DNA of 64,000 nt, from assembly GCA_017506865.1 (NCBI GenBank), contig JAFCMP010000368.1, positions 372,001 through 436,000 of the forward strand, read 5' to 3'. The position numbers and the translations under genes are program-made. Below the pieces are notes generated by a model that saw only the letters and a program-made list of their open reading frames with translations, was not told the DNA's origin and did not search any database. This stretch comes from Tribonema minus. Lineage: Eukaryota > Sar > Xanthophyceae > Tribonematales > Tribonemataceae. Positions 1 through 14,700 of the stretch are shown here, one piece after another; the stretch's first letter is position 1, and each line of letters begins with the position of its first letter.

Positions 1-280
1 GCCTGCAGGTGCAAACCCAGGCTGCATGATCGGTTCACTCGCCCCTGTGCTCTGACTGTATATCGCAGGAAGGAGGCTGACACCAACCTCAATGCTTCCT
101 TCAACTTCAAAGATGTCCGCTGCATGTGCCACCACTAGTATGTGCCTTGGAATTAGCTGGCGTCAACACTTTGCGGCAGCCTTGAACCATGAACTGATGC
201 CCCTAAACGGTGTGGAACAGGCGTGCGCTCGCAGGTTTTGCGCTGTGCTTAGAGTCAGGGTTGGGTAACCCTACATGTGA

Positions 281-3200
281 TCATCGCGTCGGTAATGTGC
301 TCCCGAGAACGTCAAGAAAGATCTTCAAGTCGTCAGCGCTGACGTGCAGCGCGCGGCGCCCTATGTCGTACAGCAGAAACTGCCCGCTGCAAACGTAGCG
401 GCAATTCGCAGAGCACGGAAAGGAGGGGATAAGCGGGGACGGTGGATCGAGCTCACAATAGGCGCTGAGGTCGTGACCGACCAAAGTTTACATTCTTCTA
501 CAAGTACTAATCTGCCCGCTGCAATGTGGTGGCAATGCGCAGAGCACGGAAAGGGAGGAGGAACGGGGTTAGCGGATCGAGCTCACAAGGGTACTGCAGC
601 TGAGACTGTGACCCGCCACAGCTTAGAATCTTCTTCTTCTTGAAGTACTAAACTGCCCTCTGCAATGTGGCGGTAGTGTGCAGAGCACGAAAAAGGGGGG
701 GACGGGGGAAGCAGCTCGAGCTCACTACATGTAGGTGACGAAAGACGGGGGGGGGGGGGGGGGGGGTCAGCAGGTCGAGAGCTCACTGTATGTAGGTGTT
801 GCAGCTGACCGCAGTGCGCAGAGCACGGAAAAGGGGGGGGGGGGGGCAGCATGTCGAGCTCACTGTAGTTGTTGTAGCTGTGGTCATGAGCCACTTAAGT
901 GCATATGCCTCTGCTTGCCATTCTGTTACAGTATCTTAGACGCTGTGCCTACGCTTTGTGGCTCTCGGATTGCTTTTGATGTGCAGATTGAAGTGAAGCA
1001 TTTTCCGCATGTTTTTTACGTGCGCAGCAAGTGATACCGGAATTAGTATTGCTGAGAGGTATGCAGGCTCCAGTAATGGCCACACGTTGCCGAGCGGTGC
1101 GCTGTACAGCGCAACGCGCGCTTCAGCAAGTGCTAGCTGATGATGCATGACTTTCCCCAGCATGCGCACACATGGACACGAATGCGACACTGCATGACAT
1201 GAACTGTGCCAAGCGACTGGTGCATTGCAGGTTTTGCTGACACAACGCATCTCGGTACGACAATAGCACAAGTTGTTCGCGTTTGACAGTGCACAGTGCA
1301 TCACATGTTGCAGTCGGGTCCTTTTGGGCATGTGCGCTGTCAAATGCGAACAACTCGATGATATGAGCTGTGTTGCCTGGTAATAGCGCCGCTCTACAAG
1401 CAGCGCCAGCCAAGCCCCCAACTTCAATGCATACTTCAACTCTTACTTCAAGAATCCTAACTTCAATCCCTTGCTGTGTTACCTGATAATTGCGCCGCTC
1501 CACAGGCAGCGCCCTCCAAGCCCCCTAAACAACGCCCCAAAACCCCCTTCTTGCACCTGCGCAACAGCAGTGAAAGCCATATTCATAGAAGTATATAAAT
1601 TGAGATGACAAGATGCAGATATGTGTATATCAATTCTTGCTCAGTCCGCAAAAAAGCCCAGATGGTGGATGTCCTTGGACCTTGCAACCAGAATCTACAT
1701 GTGTCTTTGTGAACACATTGAAAGTGTCTCAATGAGCGTTGCCGATCAAATGTGCCTGTGCGCCAGCAATGGAGACAGCAGCACATGCATTTACATCACG
1801 AGCCAAAGGCAGAAGGCAACCGTGCTTTCCAGGGACGGTGTGTCTTGCTGTGCAACTGGAATGCTGTCACACCGCATGCCTTCACAGCATGGTAACAATG
1901 GACTGGTGTCATGAACAACACCTTTTAATGCCCCCCACCCTGAGCAACCCTGACCCTAACCCGTCATCTAACTCTAAAAAAACAAGCGCCAACACTACAC
2001 TACAACACTTCAAACTTGAACTCGAATGCAAGCGCCCAACTATACTCTTTGTGCATCCTGGAGGCACAGAGGAGCTACGGCTACAACTGTACCTTCACCC
2101 CATGAGTAACCCTAATCCTGACCCTAAACCTAACTCATACAGAAAAGCGCCACACTGCAACACTTAGAACTCTGTGGTGTATACCACACCGTGCAATGGG
2201 GCATTTGAAGTTGTTGATGCTTGGTTGGCTTCTACGGTGCGCATCCTGAGCAGCAAACCAGTTAGGGTTAGGGTTAGGGTTGATTGTAACCCTAACCCTA
2301 ACCCTGAAATAACCTACAAACCACACTACTGACTAGCCTTTTGGTGATCCCAACAGCCTGCACATTTTCATAACATTCACCAGCCCTTCAGCGGCAGCAA
2401 AATATCTGCACTCTGCACAAATACAATGCCTACAAACCCTTTGGTGGTTCCAAAAGTCTGCACATATTGCACCACCTGCCAACCCTTTGGTTGTTCCACC
2501 AGTCTGCATATATTATACTACCTACCAGCCCTTCGGTGGTCCTAACAGTCTGCACATGCTTCGAAGTGCAGCAAATACCTGAGGTTTATATAAAAGCAAA
2601 CATTTCAAGTTGAAGTATGTACTACTTACCAGCCCTTTGGTGGTCCCAAAAACGGTGGCCGCGCCGCCCTGGCGGTTCATGGTGCTGAGCACTGTGTCCG
2701 CTGGCTGTGATACAATGGCCGCGCACACACCAGCAACTAGGCCCGAAAGAAGCGATACGCCAGCCTGACAAGTAAAGGGGGGAGGGGAGGGGGGGGGTGA
2801 AAGTTGCCCCCGAACTCTGCAGTCTGACAGTATAAAAGCGCCTAATCATGACCACCGCAGCAGTGGTTGGTGAGCGGGGAGGCAAGAGGGGGGTGGCTGT
2901 GATACCGCGCACATGCCAGCAGCGAGGCCCAAAAGAAGCGATACGCCAGCCTGACAAAGTAGGGAGGGGGAAGGGGAGGGGGGTATTGCCTCAGAATATC
3001 AGCAGTGTCTGGCGTATGAAATAAATCGCCAAAGTACTGCCACCGCAGCAGTGCCAAGGCTAGCCCAACCAAGCAAGGGTGAAAGGGGGCGGCGGGGCGA
3101 ACAAGAGAACATCGTCTCAGACTAAAAGCTGCATACAAAATAATCGGTTAGCACCACCGCAGCAGTGACCAAGTGAGGAGGGAGGAGGGTGGGGAGGAGA

Positions 3201-6200
3201 CGGGGAGGAACACATACGAATGTGCCTTAGAATGTAGGCATTCTGACACGAGATGACCGTCAAAGCACCACCGCTGCAGCAGACCAATCAAGGTGAAGGA
3301 GGAATTTGGGGGGTAAGGAAGTGGGCAGCACCACGGTGAAATGCTGTCTCAGAATTATCCGTGTTGACTGACAAGCAGTCCGACACATGAAAAAAATACC
3401 GGAACAGAACCACGACCACAGAGACGCCAATACGAAGTGCTGCAAAGTATGGCAGTTGGTGCTGTGCACGGCGTGAGAGCCTGATGGCCAAATGGAATGT
3501 CCCTTGAAAGGGGGGGGGGGGGGGGGGGGCTCACCATCCCTGGTACTGTAGCTAATTCAAGAGCTTAGGTTTAGGGCTAGGGTTAGCTGAGTGCGCATCA
3601 GCTGCTGCAGAACCCAACAAACTGAGAAGCAAAGCACTCTGTGCACCTGTGACCAGTGATCACACCATAACGAGCATCGCCGAACTCGCATATGCATAGA
3701 TAACTTCAAGTGAAAAAAATTCAAATGGATTAGACTAGGCAGCTGGGCTCAATCACATGCCTGACATGCTGTTCCGGGCTTTTTCAAGTGCGACGCACCT
3801 GTGATATGATTACTTCAAGTGTGACGCACCTGTGACACGGACGAAGCCGCCAGGTCCGGCAGGGCGCGGTAGACGGCCTCCGAGAAGAAGTCAAAGATGA
3901 GAAACTTCACCATGCCAAAGCTGACCTGCAACACCAAGGCAAACGGCGTGCGCAAACGTCATTAAACATTATGACCAGGTGTTGTCATACATACATGCCT
4001 ATCGAGTGAGCAAAGGCGGGCACCCCTCGCACAGCCCACCCTGCTCTCCCACTGCGTTGCACATCGCGATTATCGTATGGCTCATGCACACTTGCATACA
4101 TACATACCTGTTTGAATGAGCAAGGGGGGAACTTGTACAGCTGAGCTGAGCGCTGTCACAATAAATACATACTTATACATACATACCTGCCGAAAGAAAG
4201 GCGGGAAACCCCTCATACGGCCGAGCTGAGCGCTGTCACAATGATTGCATACATACATACCTGTCGAATGAGTAAAGGCGGGAAAACCCTCATACAGCCG
4301 AGCTGAGCGCTGTCACAATGACTACATACATACGTACCTTCTGAGCGAAGGCGGAAAACCCCTCATACAGTCGAGCTGAGCGCTGTCACAATAAATACAT
4401 ACTTCTACATACATACCTGCCGAATACGCAAATGTGGGAATCCCCTCATACAGCCGAGCTGAGCGCACGTCATGTCTCGATACATACATACATACCTGTC
4501 GAATGAGCAAAGGCGGGAACCCCTCGTACAGCTTTCCCCACCCCTGCTCCCCCACAATAGTGCGCAGCACTGCGGCACCGCCCCCCAGGCTTGGCTCGGA
4601 GACCTGCCTGCAGATGCCAAAGGCCAGGCACACAACACGACTTCATGAAACTTCCAAGTTGAAGTAAAATAATTCTACTGTCGAAATTCAACAACAAAAA
4701 CAATATGCAGCACTGCCGCACTCCCGCCCCAGGCTTGGCTCGGACACCTGCCTGCAGACGCCAAAGGCCAGGCACACAACACGACTTCATGACACTTCAA
4801 GTGGAGGTTGAATACTCTGAAGTTGAGGTGCAATCACAAAAACAGAATGCAGCACTGCGGCACCGCCCCCCAGGCTTGGCTCGGACACCTGCCTGCAGAT
4901 GCCAAAGGTCAGACAAACAACATGGCGGGGCAACATCGCTTCATGACACTTCAAGTTGGGGTTGAATAAAATTCAATCACAATCACAGCACGCAGCACTG
5001 GCGCACCGTCCCCCAGGCTTGGCTCGGACACCTGTCTGCAGATGCCGAAGGTCAGGCACACAAGGTGATGAGGCAACATCGCTTCATGACACTTCAAGTT
5101 GAAGTTGAATAGCTCTAAAGTTGAGGTTGAATTACAATACGTGTACGCAGGCCGATGCACAGCACCACACCCTCACCCTAGCTCCAGTCCAGTCACCCCT
5201 ACCCGTACACCCGTAGTGTGTGTTAGCCCGACACAGCGTTAAGCCCTAGCTATGGTCGTATATCATACTACCACTTCTGTAATCGTTGCACTGACCTGAT
5301 TTCCACGGGATCAGCAGGGCAGACACATGTGCACGCCACGGACATCCCAACCCTAGCTGCATTCCAGTCTAATAACCCTAGCCCTGTATTGTGTGCTAGC
5401 GGTGCCCACGCTATGGCTGTATAGTAGATGTGAGTGTTGCACTGACCTCATTCTGACGAATTCGGCAGGGCACACACCGATGCACACCTCCCCGATCCCA
5501 ACCCTAGCTCCAGTCACTGACCCGTAGTGTGTGCTAACGTACAGTTAAGTCCAGGCCACAACTAAGTTTGAGAAGATTCAATAGCTTACTGACCTGATTC
5601 TGACAGATAGAGCAGGGCACACGCCGATGCACGCCCTCAAACCCTAAGCCTAGCTCCAGTCTAGTCACCCCTAACCCTAGCCCTGTAGTGTGTGCTGGCG
5701 GTGCCACGTTTAGCCCTAGTCATGGCTTGTGTGCTGCTTAAGTATGATCGTTGTGGCTTGTGTGCCAGACAAAACCTTCAATAATTGCTGTCCTGACCTG
5801 ATCCTGACAGATTCGGCAGGGCACACGACGATGCACGCCACCATTGCAGCGCATATGCCGGCCATCCAACCTAACTCTAGCTTCACTAACCATCAACGCT
5901 AGCCCTGTAGTGTGTGGCAGCGGTGAAGAGTTGAGCCCTAGCTAAAGCCGTGTACTTTGAAGTTGCAAATTACCGCTTCTGATCGCACTGACCTGATTCT
6001 GACAGATTCGGCAGGGCACACGCCGATGCACGCCACCACGGTTGCGCATGCGCCCGCCGCCAACACCAGCGGTACGCGGTAGGCCCATGCCGCCTGGAGC
6101 ATACATACCCGGGGGGGGGGACGGGTATCAGGCAGAGCATGTGAGACACGATCAGCGGAGAACAGCACTTTGAATATGTACATGAAGACGCTGTTTATCA

Positions 6201-9200
6201 TGGTATGTTGCTATTCGTCATGTCCAGAATCAAGTTCAGGTACGCATGCTTGCAGTAAGCATACCCCCAGGGTTACATAATAGAGCCTTTTATGACACCA
6301 AGGCGACAGCAGCGGCTTGTACATGTACATGAAGATGCTGCATATCATGGTATGCTGCTATTCATCATGTCTAGAATCAAGTCCAGGTATGCCTGCAGCA
6401 CGAGTATACATACCCCCAGGGTTACACAACAGAGCAGTCAGGACACCACCTGCGGAGGATGGCAGTTAGTACGTGTGCTAATATGCGTCGATTATCATGT
6501 CACGCAACCATTCGTGACACCCAAACACACCATGACACAGAGCACATCACGGTGACAGCAGCAGTTTGTGGGTGTACATGAGCATGTGCCACTTATCGAA
6601 ATACGCTACAGTTCATCATGTCCATTGACGTATGACAGCAGTTTGCGACGCGTGTACATACATACATACGCTGTTTATTGTGTCAAGCTACAGTTCAACA
6701 TATCTGAAAGCCGCGTCCAGGCAGCAATTGTCAAACCAGGCAACACCTGCGAGCGAGTTGGGACGTGTGACTTCATTCTTTTTCCTAACCCTCATCCTAA
6801 ACCTTTTCTTTGCCATTCAGGCACGTTGCCTGCACATAAGAGGCTGCGCTACCTACCTATGTATATACCATTATTCTGCACGCGACAAGTCCGCCACTGA
6901 CACTGCTTCATGCAATTGGGATGCGTTGAGATACCAACTTCAAGTCACAAAATACACCACACGCAGCACAGCAGTGGAGAGTTGCTGACGTTGTTATGTG
7001 TTGTGATACGTTCTACCTCTACATCATTCAGGGTGTTTCACCCCTACTAGCATCAGATGCAGAGTCACAAACTCGGCACTCTGAGTGTGATTTATACATA
7101 CATACCTCTGGCCCCACTGCTTCTGCGAAGGCGCGCCGCAGCAGCTCATACCCAGGGTACACCTGCGAGCAAGCCGTAAGAGTCATTAAGTAAGTGAGTG
7201 AATATGAGTGGACAAGTCAGCAAAGTCGTGCCGCAGCAGCTCATACCACAGGTAAACCTGTGCGCAAGTCGCAAGAAGTGAGTGAGTACGAGTAAATAGG
7301 GGAGCAGGCGCACAATGGAATAGAATGTAAAGCCTTTGCTGAGAGACATAGGACTTAACCCCATCCCCAACCCGAACACGAAAGCAACAGCGTATTAGTA
7401 CCATCTTTGTTGCTTGACGCAGGCAAACAACACCAGGCTCGCAACTCCATCAGAGCCCTGGCTGGTAGGCAACACAGAAAGGACGTGTATCAGCACAAAA
7501 CACCGTGTTCGCCTGGGTGCACCTACGGGCCAGCCGCAGGTGTCGTTGAGTACATGAGTGAGTATGAGTAAGCATGTAAGTAGTGGTGTTGTTGAGTGAG
7601 TGAGTGAGTATGAGTCAGCAAGTAAGTACTGCCGTGCCTTCCGTCCATCCGCTAGCTGTCCGCAGGCGAGCGACCTGCTAGCGTTGAGGCGTGAGGCATT
7701 GCCACTTCTTGGGTTAGTATTAGGGTTAGGGTAACGGCCGCAAGGGCCCCCAAAAAAAAGGTGTGGAGCACTGACATCGTGCTGTCACGCATGGTGCACA
7801 TTTGCGGTCACCACCGACGGAAGAGACAAGCCAATGCGCCTTAATAAGTCATTTCTGTCGCGCCACAAACCACGCCTTGCATGTGTCCACATGAGCGTGA
7901 AACTTGTGCGCAGGGTTTGTAGACTAGTGCCCATTAGATATCAACAGTGACTTGCGGGGTGCCAGGCAAATGACGCCCCCAATAATCCCACAACAGAACA
8001 AACAAATGTTCCAGAGATACGAACAAGCAAACAAGTTTTTGTTCCAGAGATACCAAGATTTCTTCTTTGTTTAGGGGTGCCCAAATAACAACAAAACTTA
8101 TGGGAAAAAACGAGTCACAGAGTCCATGGCAATTGAGCTGGGTACTGTCATGACTTTATACAAACACATAACCCCATACCCTTGTTTGCCGTGAAGCCCT
8201 CGCCCTGAATTCCCCAGCATGGTTGCCCCCCGGGCGTGCAGCAAAACTGACATGTCCTCTTTCGCCATCAAAACAGATACCGTATGTATGTTGAAGACAA
8301 GACCATACTCTACATACCCATACCCTTACTCACCGTTAGCCCATACCACGAATACCCCAGCATGGTTGCCCCCGAGCCCTGGAGAAGTGCTGACATGCCC
8401 TCTTCAGAGACAATGCGCGATGCGGCCTGCATATTCACATACATATGGGTGAATTGAATGGTAAGAATTAATGTATGAAAGGAAGGGTATACAGATGCGC
8501 GTGTGTGACATTCGTGAGGACTGACATGGGTGAGTGAATGAATGCATGAATGAAGGGGAGGGTATACAGATGTAAGTGTCATGTATATACATGAGGACAC
8601 CAGACATGCCCTCTCAGCACAAAATTGTGGTAGAAACGAGCTCACAGATCGTGGATTGCCTGAGGTTTGACATTAAGCAATACCTTTTGCCGGATGCAGC
8701 TCTTCACGCTGAGTGAGACTGCGCGTCTGAAGCGGCGCTTCGCAATCAAGGCTGGAAAGCATGTGCATGCGCTGTTCTGGGCAGGGTATGTGACAGCGCA
8801 GCAGTACCATCATACCTCTGATCGTGACATACCCTACCTACCCTGAGCAAAAACATGCATGTGCTGTTCATGTGAAGTCCACACAAACAAGACGCCGCCG
8901 CCTGCAACCCAATACGCTGAGTGAGACTGCGCACTGAAGCGGCGCTTCGCGATCAAGGCTAGCAGCATGTGCATGCGCCGTTCTGGATAGGGTAGGTGAC
9001 AGCGCAGCAGTACTATCATACCCCTGATAGTGACATACCCTACCTACCCTGAGCAACAGGCACCCTCGTCCAGCGACTCAGCTTGCTGAGATAACCGTGT
9101 TTCACAGATTTTTTTTTCACAAGATGCAATTTTAGAAATTGCATATGCAAAATACACTGTTTACGGGCATTTTGCAGCCTTGCTGGCCTTTTTTCAGCAT

Positions 9201-11723
9201 TTTGCTCGTTGAGATTGATTGATCGAGTAATCCTCATGTTGAAGTTGCCAAGAAGACAGGCATACCGCAAGAGCACTCGATAGCACTTGACGCTCCTGCG
9301 CTGCGCTTCTTGAGACTCTGGAGACACTCCTGAGTACTGATGCACAGGTCATTAGCTGCATGTCAGCCCCTCTGCAGGGTATGTATTGGTGTCCAATACC
9401 AACATACCCTGATGGTGACATACCCTACCTATCCTGAGCACACACCCTCATTCAGCGTCTCATGCTCTGCTGTGCCTTTCTGCATCATCTTGGGGTGGGG
9501 TATGTAAGTAGCGGCAATCAGGAGATGACATACATGAATGACCGCAGCGGCTCTGAGCAGCGCATGTGCCAGTTCAGGTAGGAAACGCATGGGTGACTAG
9601 AAGTATACAAACCTGAGGCAGTACGGAGTACTTGGCTGGCGCCAACTGCATCTAGCGTTTTGGATAGGGTATGTTGCACTGTTTTTGGTAGAGTGTGTAG
9701 CGGCGAATATAACAATACATACCTGCAGCAGTGCAGTGTACTTTGCTGGCGCCATCTGCATACTGGCGCTGTCTGCATATATAGGGTATGTTGTAGAAGT
9801 ACTTTTTCGGTAAAGTATGTATAAGTGACCAGAGAAATACATACCTGTGGCAGTGCTGTGTACTTTGCTGGCGCTGTCTGCATATACTTCGAAGTACAGG
9901 GTATGATGTATTGTTTTGGGAGGATATGTATGGGTGACCCAGGAATACATACCTGTGGCAGTGCGGTGTACTTTGCCAGCGGCGTCTGCATCCGGCGTTT
10001 TGGGTAGGTTGTGTATGCACTTTTTTTGGTACGGTATGTAGGGCGAATAGTGGTATGCTGTTCTGGCAGGGTTTGTATGGTGAACAGTAGGATACATACC
10101 TGCGGCAGTGCGGTGTACTTTTGCTGGCGCCGTCTTCATAGATAGGTACGATATCATGTTTGTGGTAGGGTATGTATGGTGACCAGAGGAAGGCATACCT
10201 GTGGCAGTGCGGTGTATTTGCTGGCGCCGTCTGCATAGTTAGGGTATGTTGTACTGTTTTTGGTAACGCTGAGGAAGCGCACCAGGCAGGAGTCCGCACA
10301 AGCTGTGAGGACGTGCGGCAGCTGCAGCAGCACGAACAATTTGACCACCTTTTTTGGGAATAATTCTCCTTTTTAATGATTTTAATCAATTAATGGAAAA
10401 CCAAATTATTTAAAAGGGCAGGGGCGGCAAAGCCAGCGGCGGAGGTATCGTCGTCCATTGCGTTATCGCAAGCCGAGGGCACGCCCCAAGAGCCGTCGTA
10501 AGCCAGCGTAGCGGTGCTGCTGGGCACGAACTCCGACGCCGCTGCTGCCGCCGGTGCCACTGCTTTCAGTGCCCCAGTCGCGTCCGTAGCTGGTGCTGTT
10601 GCCAACGACCTAGCGCTACCCTGGTCTGGAGAAGCGGCGGAAGTGACGGCGTCTGGGTGGCACTGCGCCCATTCCCCCAGCATGGACCTCACTGATGCGG
10701 CCAGCACCGCATCCAACACTAGGGTCAGGTTAGGGTTAGCATCCAGCACGCTGGGCAAGCGCGGCCGCAAGAATACGAGGGAGCAGACTGCAGCAGTCGA
10801 TACCGAGGCCGCCGACACCACAGCAGCAGCAGCACACCTTGACACTTCCTGTCCACAACTTCAACTTCATCTTGAAGTTGGGTGGTCCGCGTTCAAATCC
10901 CTTGAGGGGCCCAGTATGGTGAACATTAGGATGCATACCTGCGGCGGTGCGGTGTATTTTGCTGACGCCGTCTGCATAGATAGGTAGCATATACTGTTTG
11001 TGGTAGGGTATGCATGGTGACCAGAGGAATACATACCTGTGGCAGTGCGGTGTACTTTGCTGGTGCCGTCTGCATAGTTAGGTACGTTGTACTGTTTTTG
11101 GTAGCGCAGAGGAAGCGCACTAGGCAGGAGTCCGCACAAGCTGAGAGCAGGTGCGGCAAAGGCAGCGGCGGAGGTATCATCGTCTGTTGCGTTATCGCAA
11201 GCCGAGGCCATGCCCCAAGAGCTGTCGTAAGCCGGCGTAGCGGGTGCTGCTGGGCACGAACTCCGGCGCCGCTGCTGCAGCTGCTGCTGCTGCTGCTGCT
11301 GTCGTGTCGGCGGCCTCGGTATTGACTGTTGCAGCCTGCTCCTGCGTATTCTTGCGGCCCCGCTTGCCCGGCGTGTTGGATGCTAACCCTAACCCTAACC
11401 CTCACCCTGACCCGGTTGGATGCGGTGCTGGCCGCGTCGGAGAGGTCCATGCTGGAACAATGGGTGCGGTGCCACCCAGACGCCGTTGCCGCTTCTCCAG
11501 ATCAGGGTAGCGCTAGGTCGTTGGCAACTGCACCAGCGGTGGTGGGTACGGACGCGGCTGGCTCACTGAAAGCAGCGGCATCGGCGGCAGCAGCAGCAGC
11601 GGCGGGCGCGGCGGCAGCAGCAACGCTCCGTGCATTGTGCTTGGCAACGTGCACAGGAGCAAGGGTAACCAGTAGACACTCTGTGGTCGAGGTTGTTGCA
11701 TTGTCCACGGCCGGTCAAGCGCG

Positions 11724-11760
<37 letters not shown>

Positions 11761-14700
11761 ACGGAGATGGACTCGCTGGAGAGCGCCATCCAGCGCGGAG
11801 ATTACGCCGTCCTGGCACAGCAACTGCTGGAGTACAGCTGCACCAACCACGCCGTGCAGCAAACCTTCAGCCACGGCCTTACAGAGCAATCTGTCCAGGT
11901 CTTGAAGGAGGTGGCTGACGAGTTCCGCCTCGGCCACGTCCATGTACTGCCCACGGAGCGCGACGACAGCGCCGGCGCCAGCGGCGACGGCAGCGGCGGC
12001 GGCGGCAGCGGCGGCGCCGGCGCTGTCGTCGCGCTCCGTGGGCAGTACATGGACGTGGCCGAGGCGGAACTCGTCAGCCACCTCCTTCAAGACCTGGACA
12101 GATTGCTCTGTAAGGCCGTGGCTGAAGGTTTGCTGCACGGCGCGGTTGGTGCAGCTGTACTCCAGCAGTTGCTGTGCCAGGACGGCGTAATCTCCGCGCT
12201 GGATGGCGCTCTCCAGCGAGTCCATCTCCTTGGGGGGGGGGGAATCAGGCGCCATTCCTGCTGAGGTTGATGCGAGTGCTGCGCTTTCAAGTTCTTCAGA
12301 ACACAGTACAGGAGGGTGTGTGTACCCAAGTATGATGCATAACTCCAATGTCATCGTATTGCTTGCGTTGGCACAGTGCTCAGCGCTCTTAATCTTCATC
12401 GCAATCACAGCGGTCGCTGCACTCGTTTTGCCTGCGGTGGCATGGCATAGAATAAAATGGGCGCGGTGCCACCCAGAAGCCGTCGCTTCCGCCGCTTCTC
12501 CAGAACAGGGTAGCGCTAGGTCGTTGGCAACTGCACCAGCGGTGGTGGGTACGGACGCGGCTGGCGCACTGAAAGCAGCGGCATCGGCGGCGGCAGCAGC
12601 GGCGGCGGGCGCGGCGGCAGCAGCGACACTCCGTGTATCGTGCTCGGCAACGTGCACGGGAGCAAGGGTAACCAGTAGACACTCTGTCGTCGAGATTGTT
12701 GCGTCGTCCACGGCCGGTCTGCCGCCGCTGCACTGCCACACACCGCGCCTGCTTCTTCTTTTTTTGGTCTTGCCATCACCTGTTTCCGCAGTGTCCCCTG
12801 CGGCAACTGCGCCCTCGCCACGTGCGGCGGAGTGTGCGACGGCGATAATCCCAATAATAGTCATTTTTAAGTAGTATTTCATCTTATCTTTCTTTAAATA
12901 AGATCGGATGTAAACCTTATTTTCATTGAAATGTATGGAAAGTCTTGGTCTTTTGATCAGGTTTTTTATGACAGCAACGGCGGGAGCGGCGGCGACAGGG
13001 ACAGTGGCAGCAGCTGCGGCAGCAGCAGCGACGGCGGCTTCAGGCGCCGGTGCTGGCGCACTCAGGTCGCTGTCGAGGACTCCAGGAGCCGTCGCTGCTG
13101 CTGCCACCAACCCTGTTGGTGATGGTGAATTCGGTGGTGCTGCGGAAGAGGACGCCTCTACTGCGCTGGGGGCAAGCTCTGGTACTGCCGGCTGTGCCAC
13201 TTCAGAACCCGCGCTGGGTGCCAGAGCCAAGTCCACGTTGCCCTCTCACCTTGGTCCTGCATTTCCACCTCTGAGGTGGGCAAGGACACCCACTCGTCCC
13301 ACTCCGTCTTGCCCGCATGCCCAATGATGCCATCGAGCCCCATAGACCCGTCCAGCTTGAACCACCAAGGCTTGAAGCACGGCGCTGCAGCCTCCAACCT
13401 GAGGCCCCGCAGCATCGCAAGGAGCGCAATCGCCGCGGTGACCGGTGGAACCGCAACCGCTTATCAGCGTCAGGCCCAGCGTCGCACTACTGCAGCTACG
13501 CTGGAAGCGGCAGCTTCGAGGGCCTCCGATGCCATGAGCAGCATCAGCAGGGCGTCGGCGGCGGCGAGCCCAACAAAGCCGCCCAGCTTGAACAACCAAG
13601 GCTTAAAGCACGGGACTTCATCGTTGGCAGTCGCATCCGCCTGTGCTGTCGCCCATGGCTTGCTGACGTGCTCCACGGCGGCGGCGGCGGTGGTGGCGGC
13701 GGCGGCAGCGGCGGCGGCGGTGGTGGTGGCGGCAGCAGCGGAGGCATCCGTGTTAAAGTTTATCGCTGCTGTTGAAGTTCGTCGCCGCCTCGTCGCGCCC
13801 CGCGTCTCGTGCACTTACAGTAGCCATGTCCACTGCCGTTACACCGCCAGCAGCAGACGCGCTCGTGGCACTCATGTCAGCAGATGAACCGCCGTTGCTG
13901 CGACGTCAATGCCCTGTGCGGCAGTGCATGCGCCCGCCGCCACCACCGCAGCCTCCGCTGCCACCGACGCCCTGCTGATGCTGCTCATGGCGTCGGCGGC
14001 CCTCGGTGCTGTCGCTTCCAGCGTTACTGCTGGTGTGCGACGCTGGGCCTGACGTTGATCAGCGGTTGCGGTTCCGCCGGTCACCGCGGCGATTGCGCTC
14101 CTTGCAATGCTGCGGGGTCTCAGGCTGGAGGATGCAGCGCTGCGCTTCAAGCCTTGGTTGTTCAAGCTGGACGGCGTTGGTGGGCTCGATGGCATCATTG
14201 GGCATGCGGGCAAGATGGAGTGGGACGAGTGGGTGTCCTTGGGCACCTCAGAGGTGGAAATGCAGGACCAAGGTGAAAGGGCAGCGTGGACTCGCCTCTG
14301 GCACCCAGCTCATCTGAAGTAGCACAGTCAGCAGTACCAAAGCTTGTCCCCAGCGCTGTAGAGGCGTCCTCTGCCGCAGCACCGCCGGAGTGCCCATCAC
14401 CAACAGGTGGCAGCAGCAGCGATGATGGAGTATGAAACCTGCACACCTACATTGCATGTGCCTACATACCTGCACAGGTTTTATCCACAGTGGAATTACT
14501 CTTGTTAGTACACCATGTACTGGTCCAGCACCACCAGTTCAGTACTGTTCCGATCCTGCGCCAGGACTGTTTCTCCACTTGCACAGGCAAGCACCTGCAC
14601 AATAATCACTTCTTTGCAATCCAGCCTGCCCTGGTCTAGTGCTGTTCTGCACTTTGCATTGGGTCCACCTTGGGTGTCCTACTCTGCCACGGTGTTTAGT

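Larger units (their letters stand above)
10390..14450. repeat. Complex of nested inverted and direct repeats inside intron 10 of the carrier gene
   Basis: This GC-rich block lies between carrier exons 10 and 11 and differs in composition from the rest of the intron. It contains a near-perfect palindrome (11761-12232), a direct repeat (11459-11712 and 12458-12723), a second inverted repeat (about 13140-13600 against 13985-14400), and a direct repeat of 10430-10560 with 11150-11280. AT-rich stretches with similar sequence occur at 10360-10410 and 12845-12900 and may mark unit ends. Long frames are open on both strands, partly because of the palindromes. It may be a foldback-type mobile element or a rearranged fragment of a gene from elsewhere; no transposase was recognised. 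Confidence 0.75.

Noticed and set aside
1-280. A gene left of the carrier stop codon
   Set aside because: Only short frames are present. This is most likely the carrier's 3' UTR and flank.
8219-8452. Plus-strand 77-codon ORF over carrier exon 11
   Set aside because: The minus strand encodes the carrier segment SRIVSEEG...LGYSWYG with proper splice sites.
11563-13236. 557-codon minus-strand ORF inside carrier intron 10
   Set aside because: It is a read-through of a palindrome and poly-Ala/poly-Gly repeat sequence, and the opposite strand is open as well because of the inverted repeat. I report the repeats instead of a gene.
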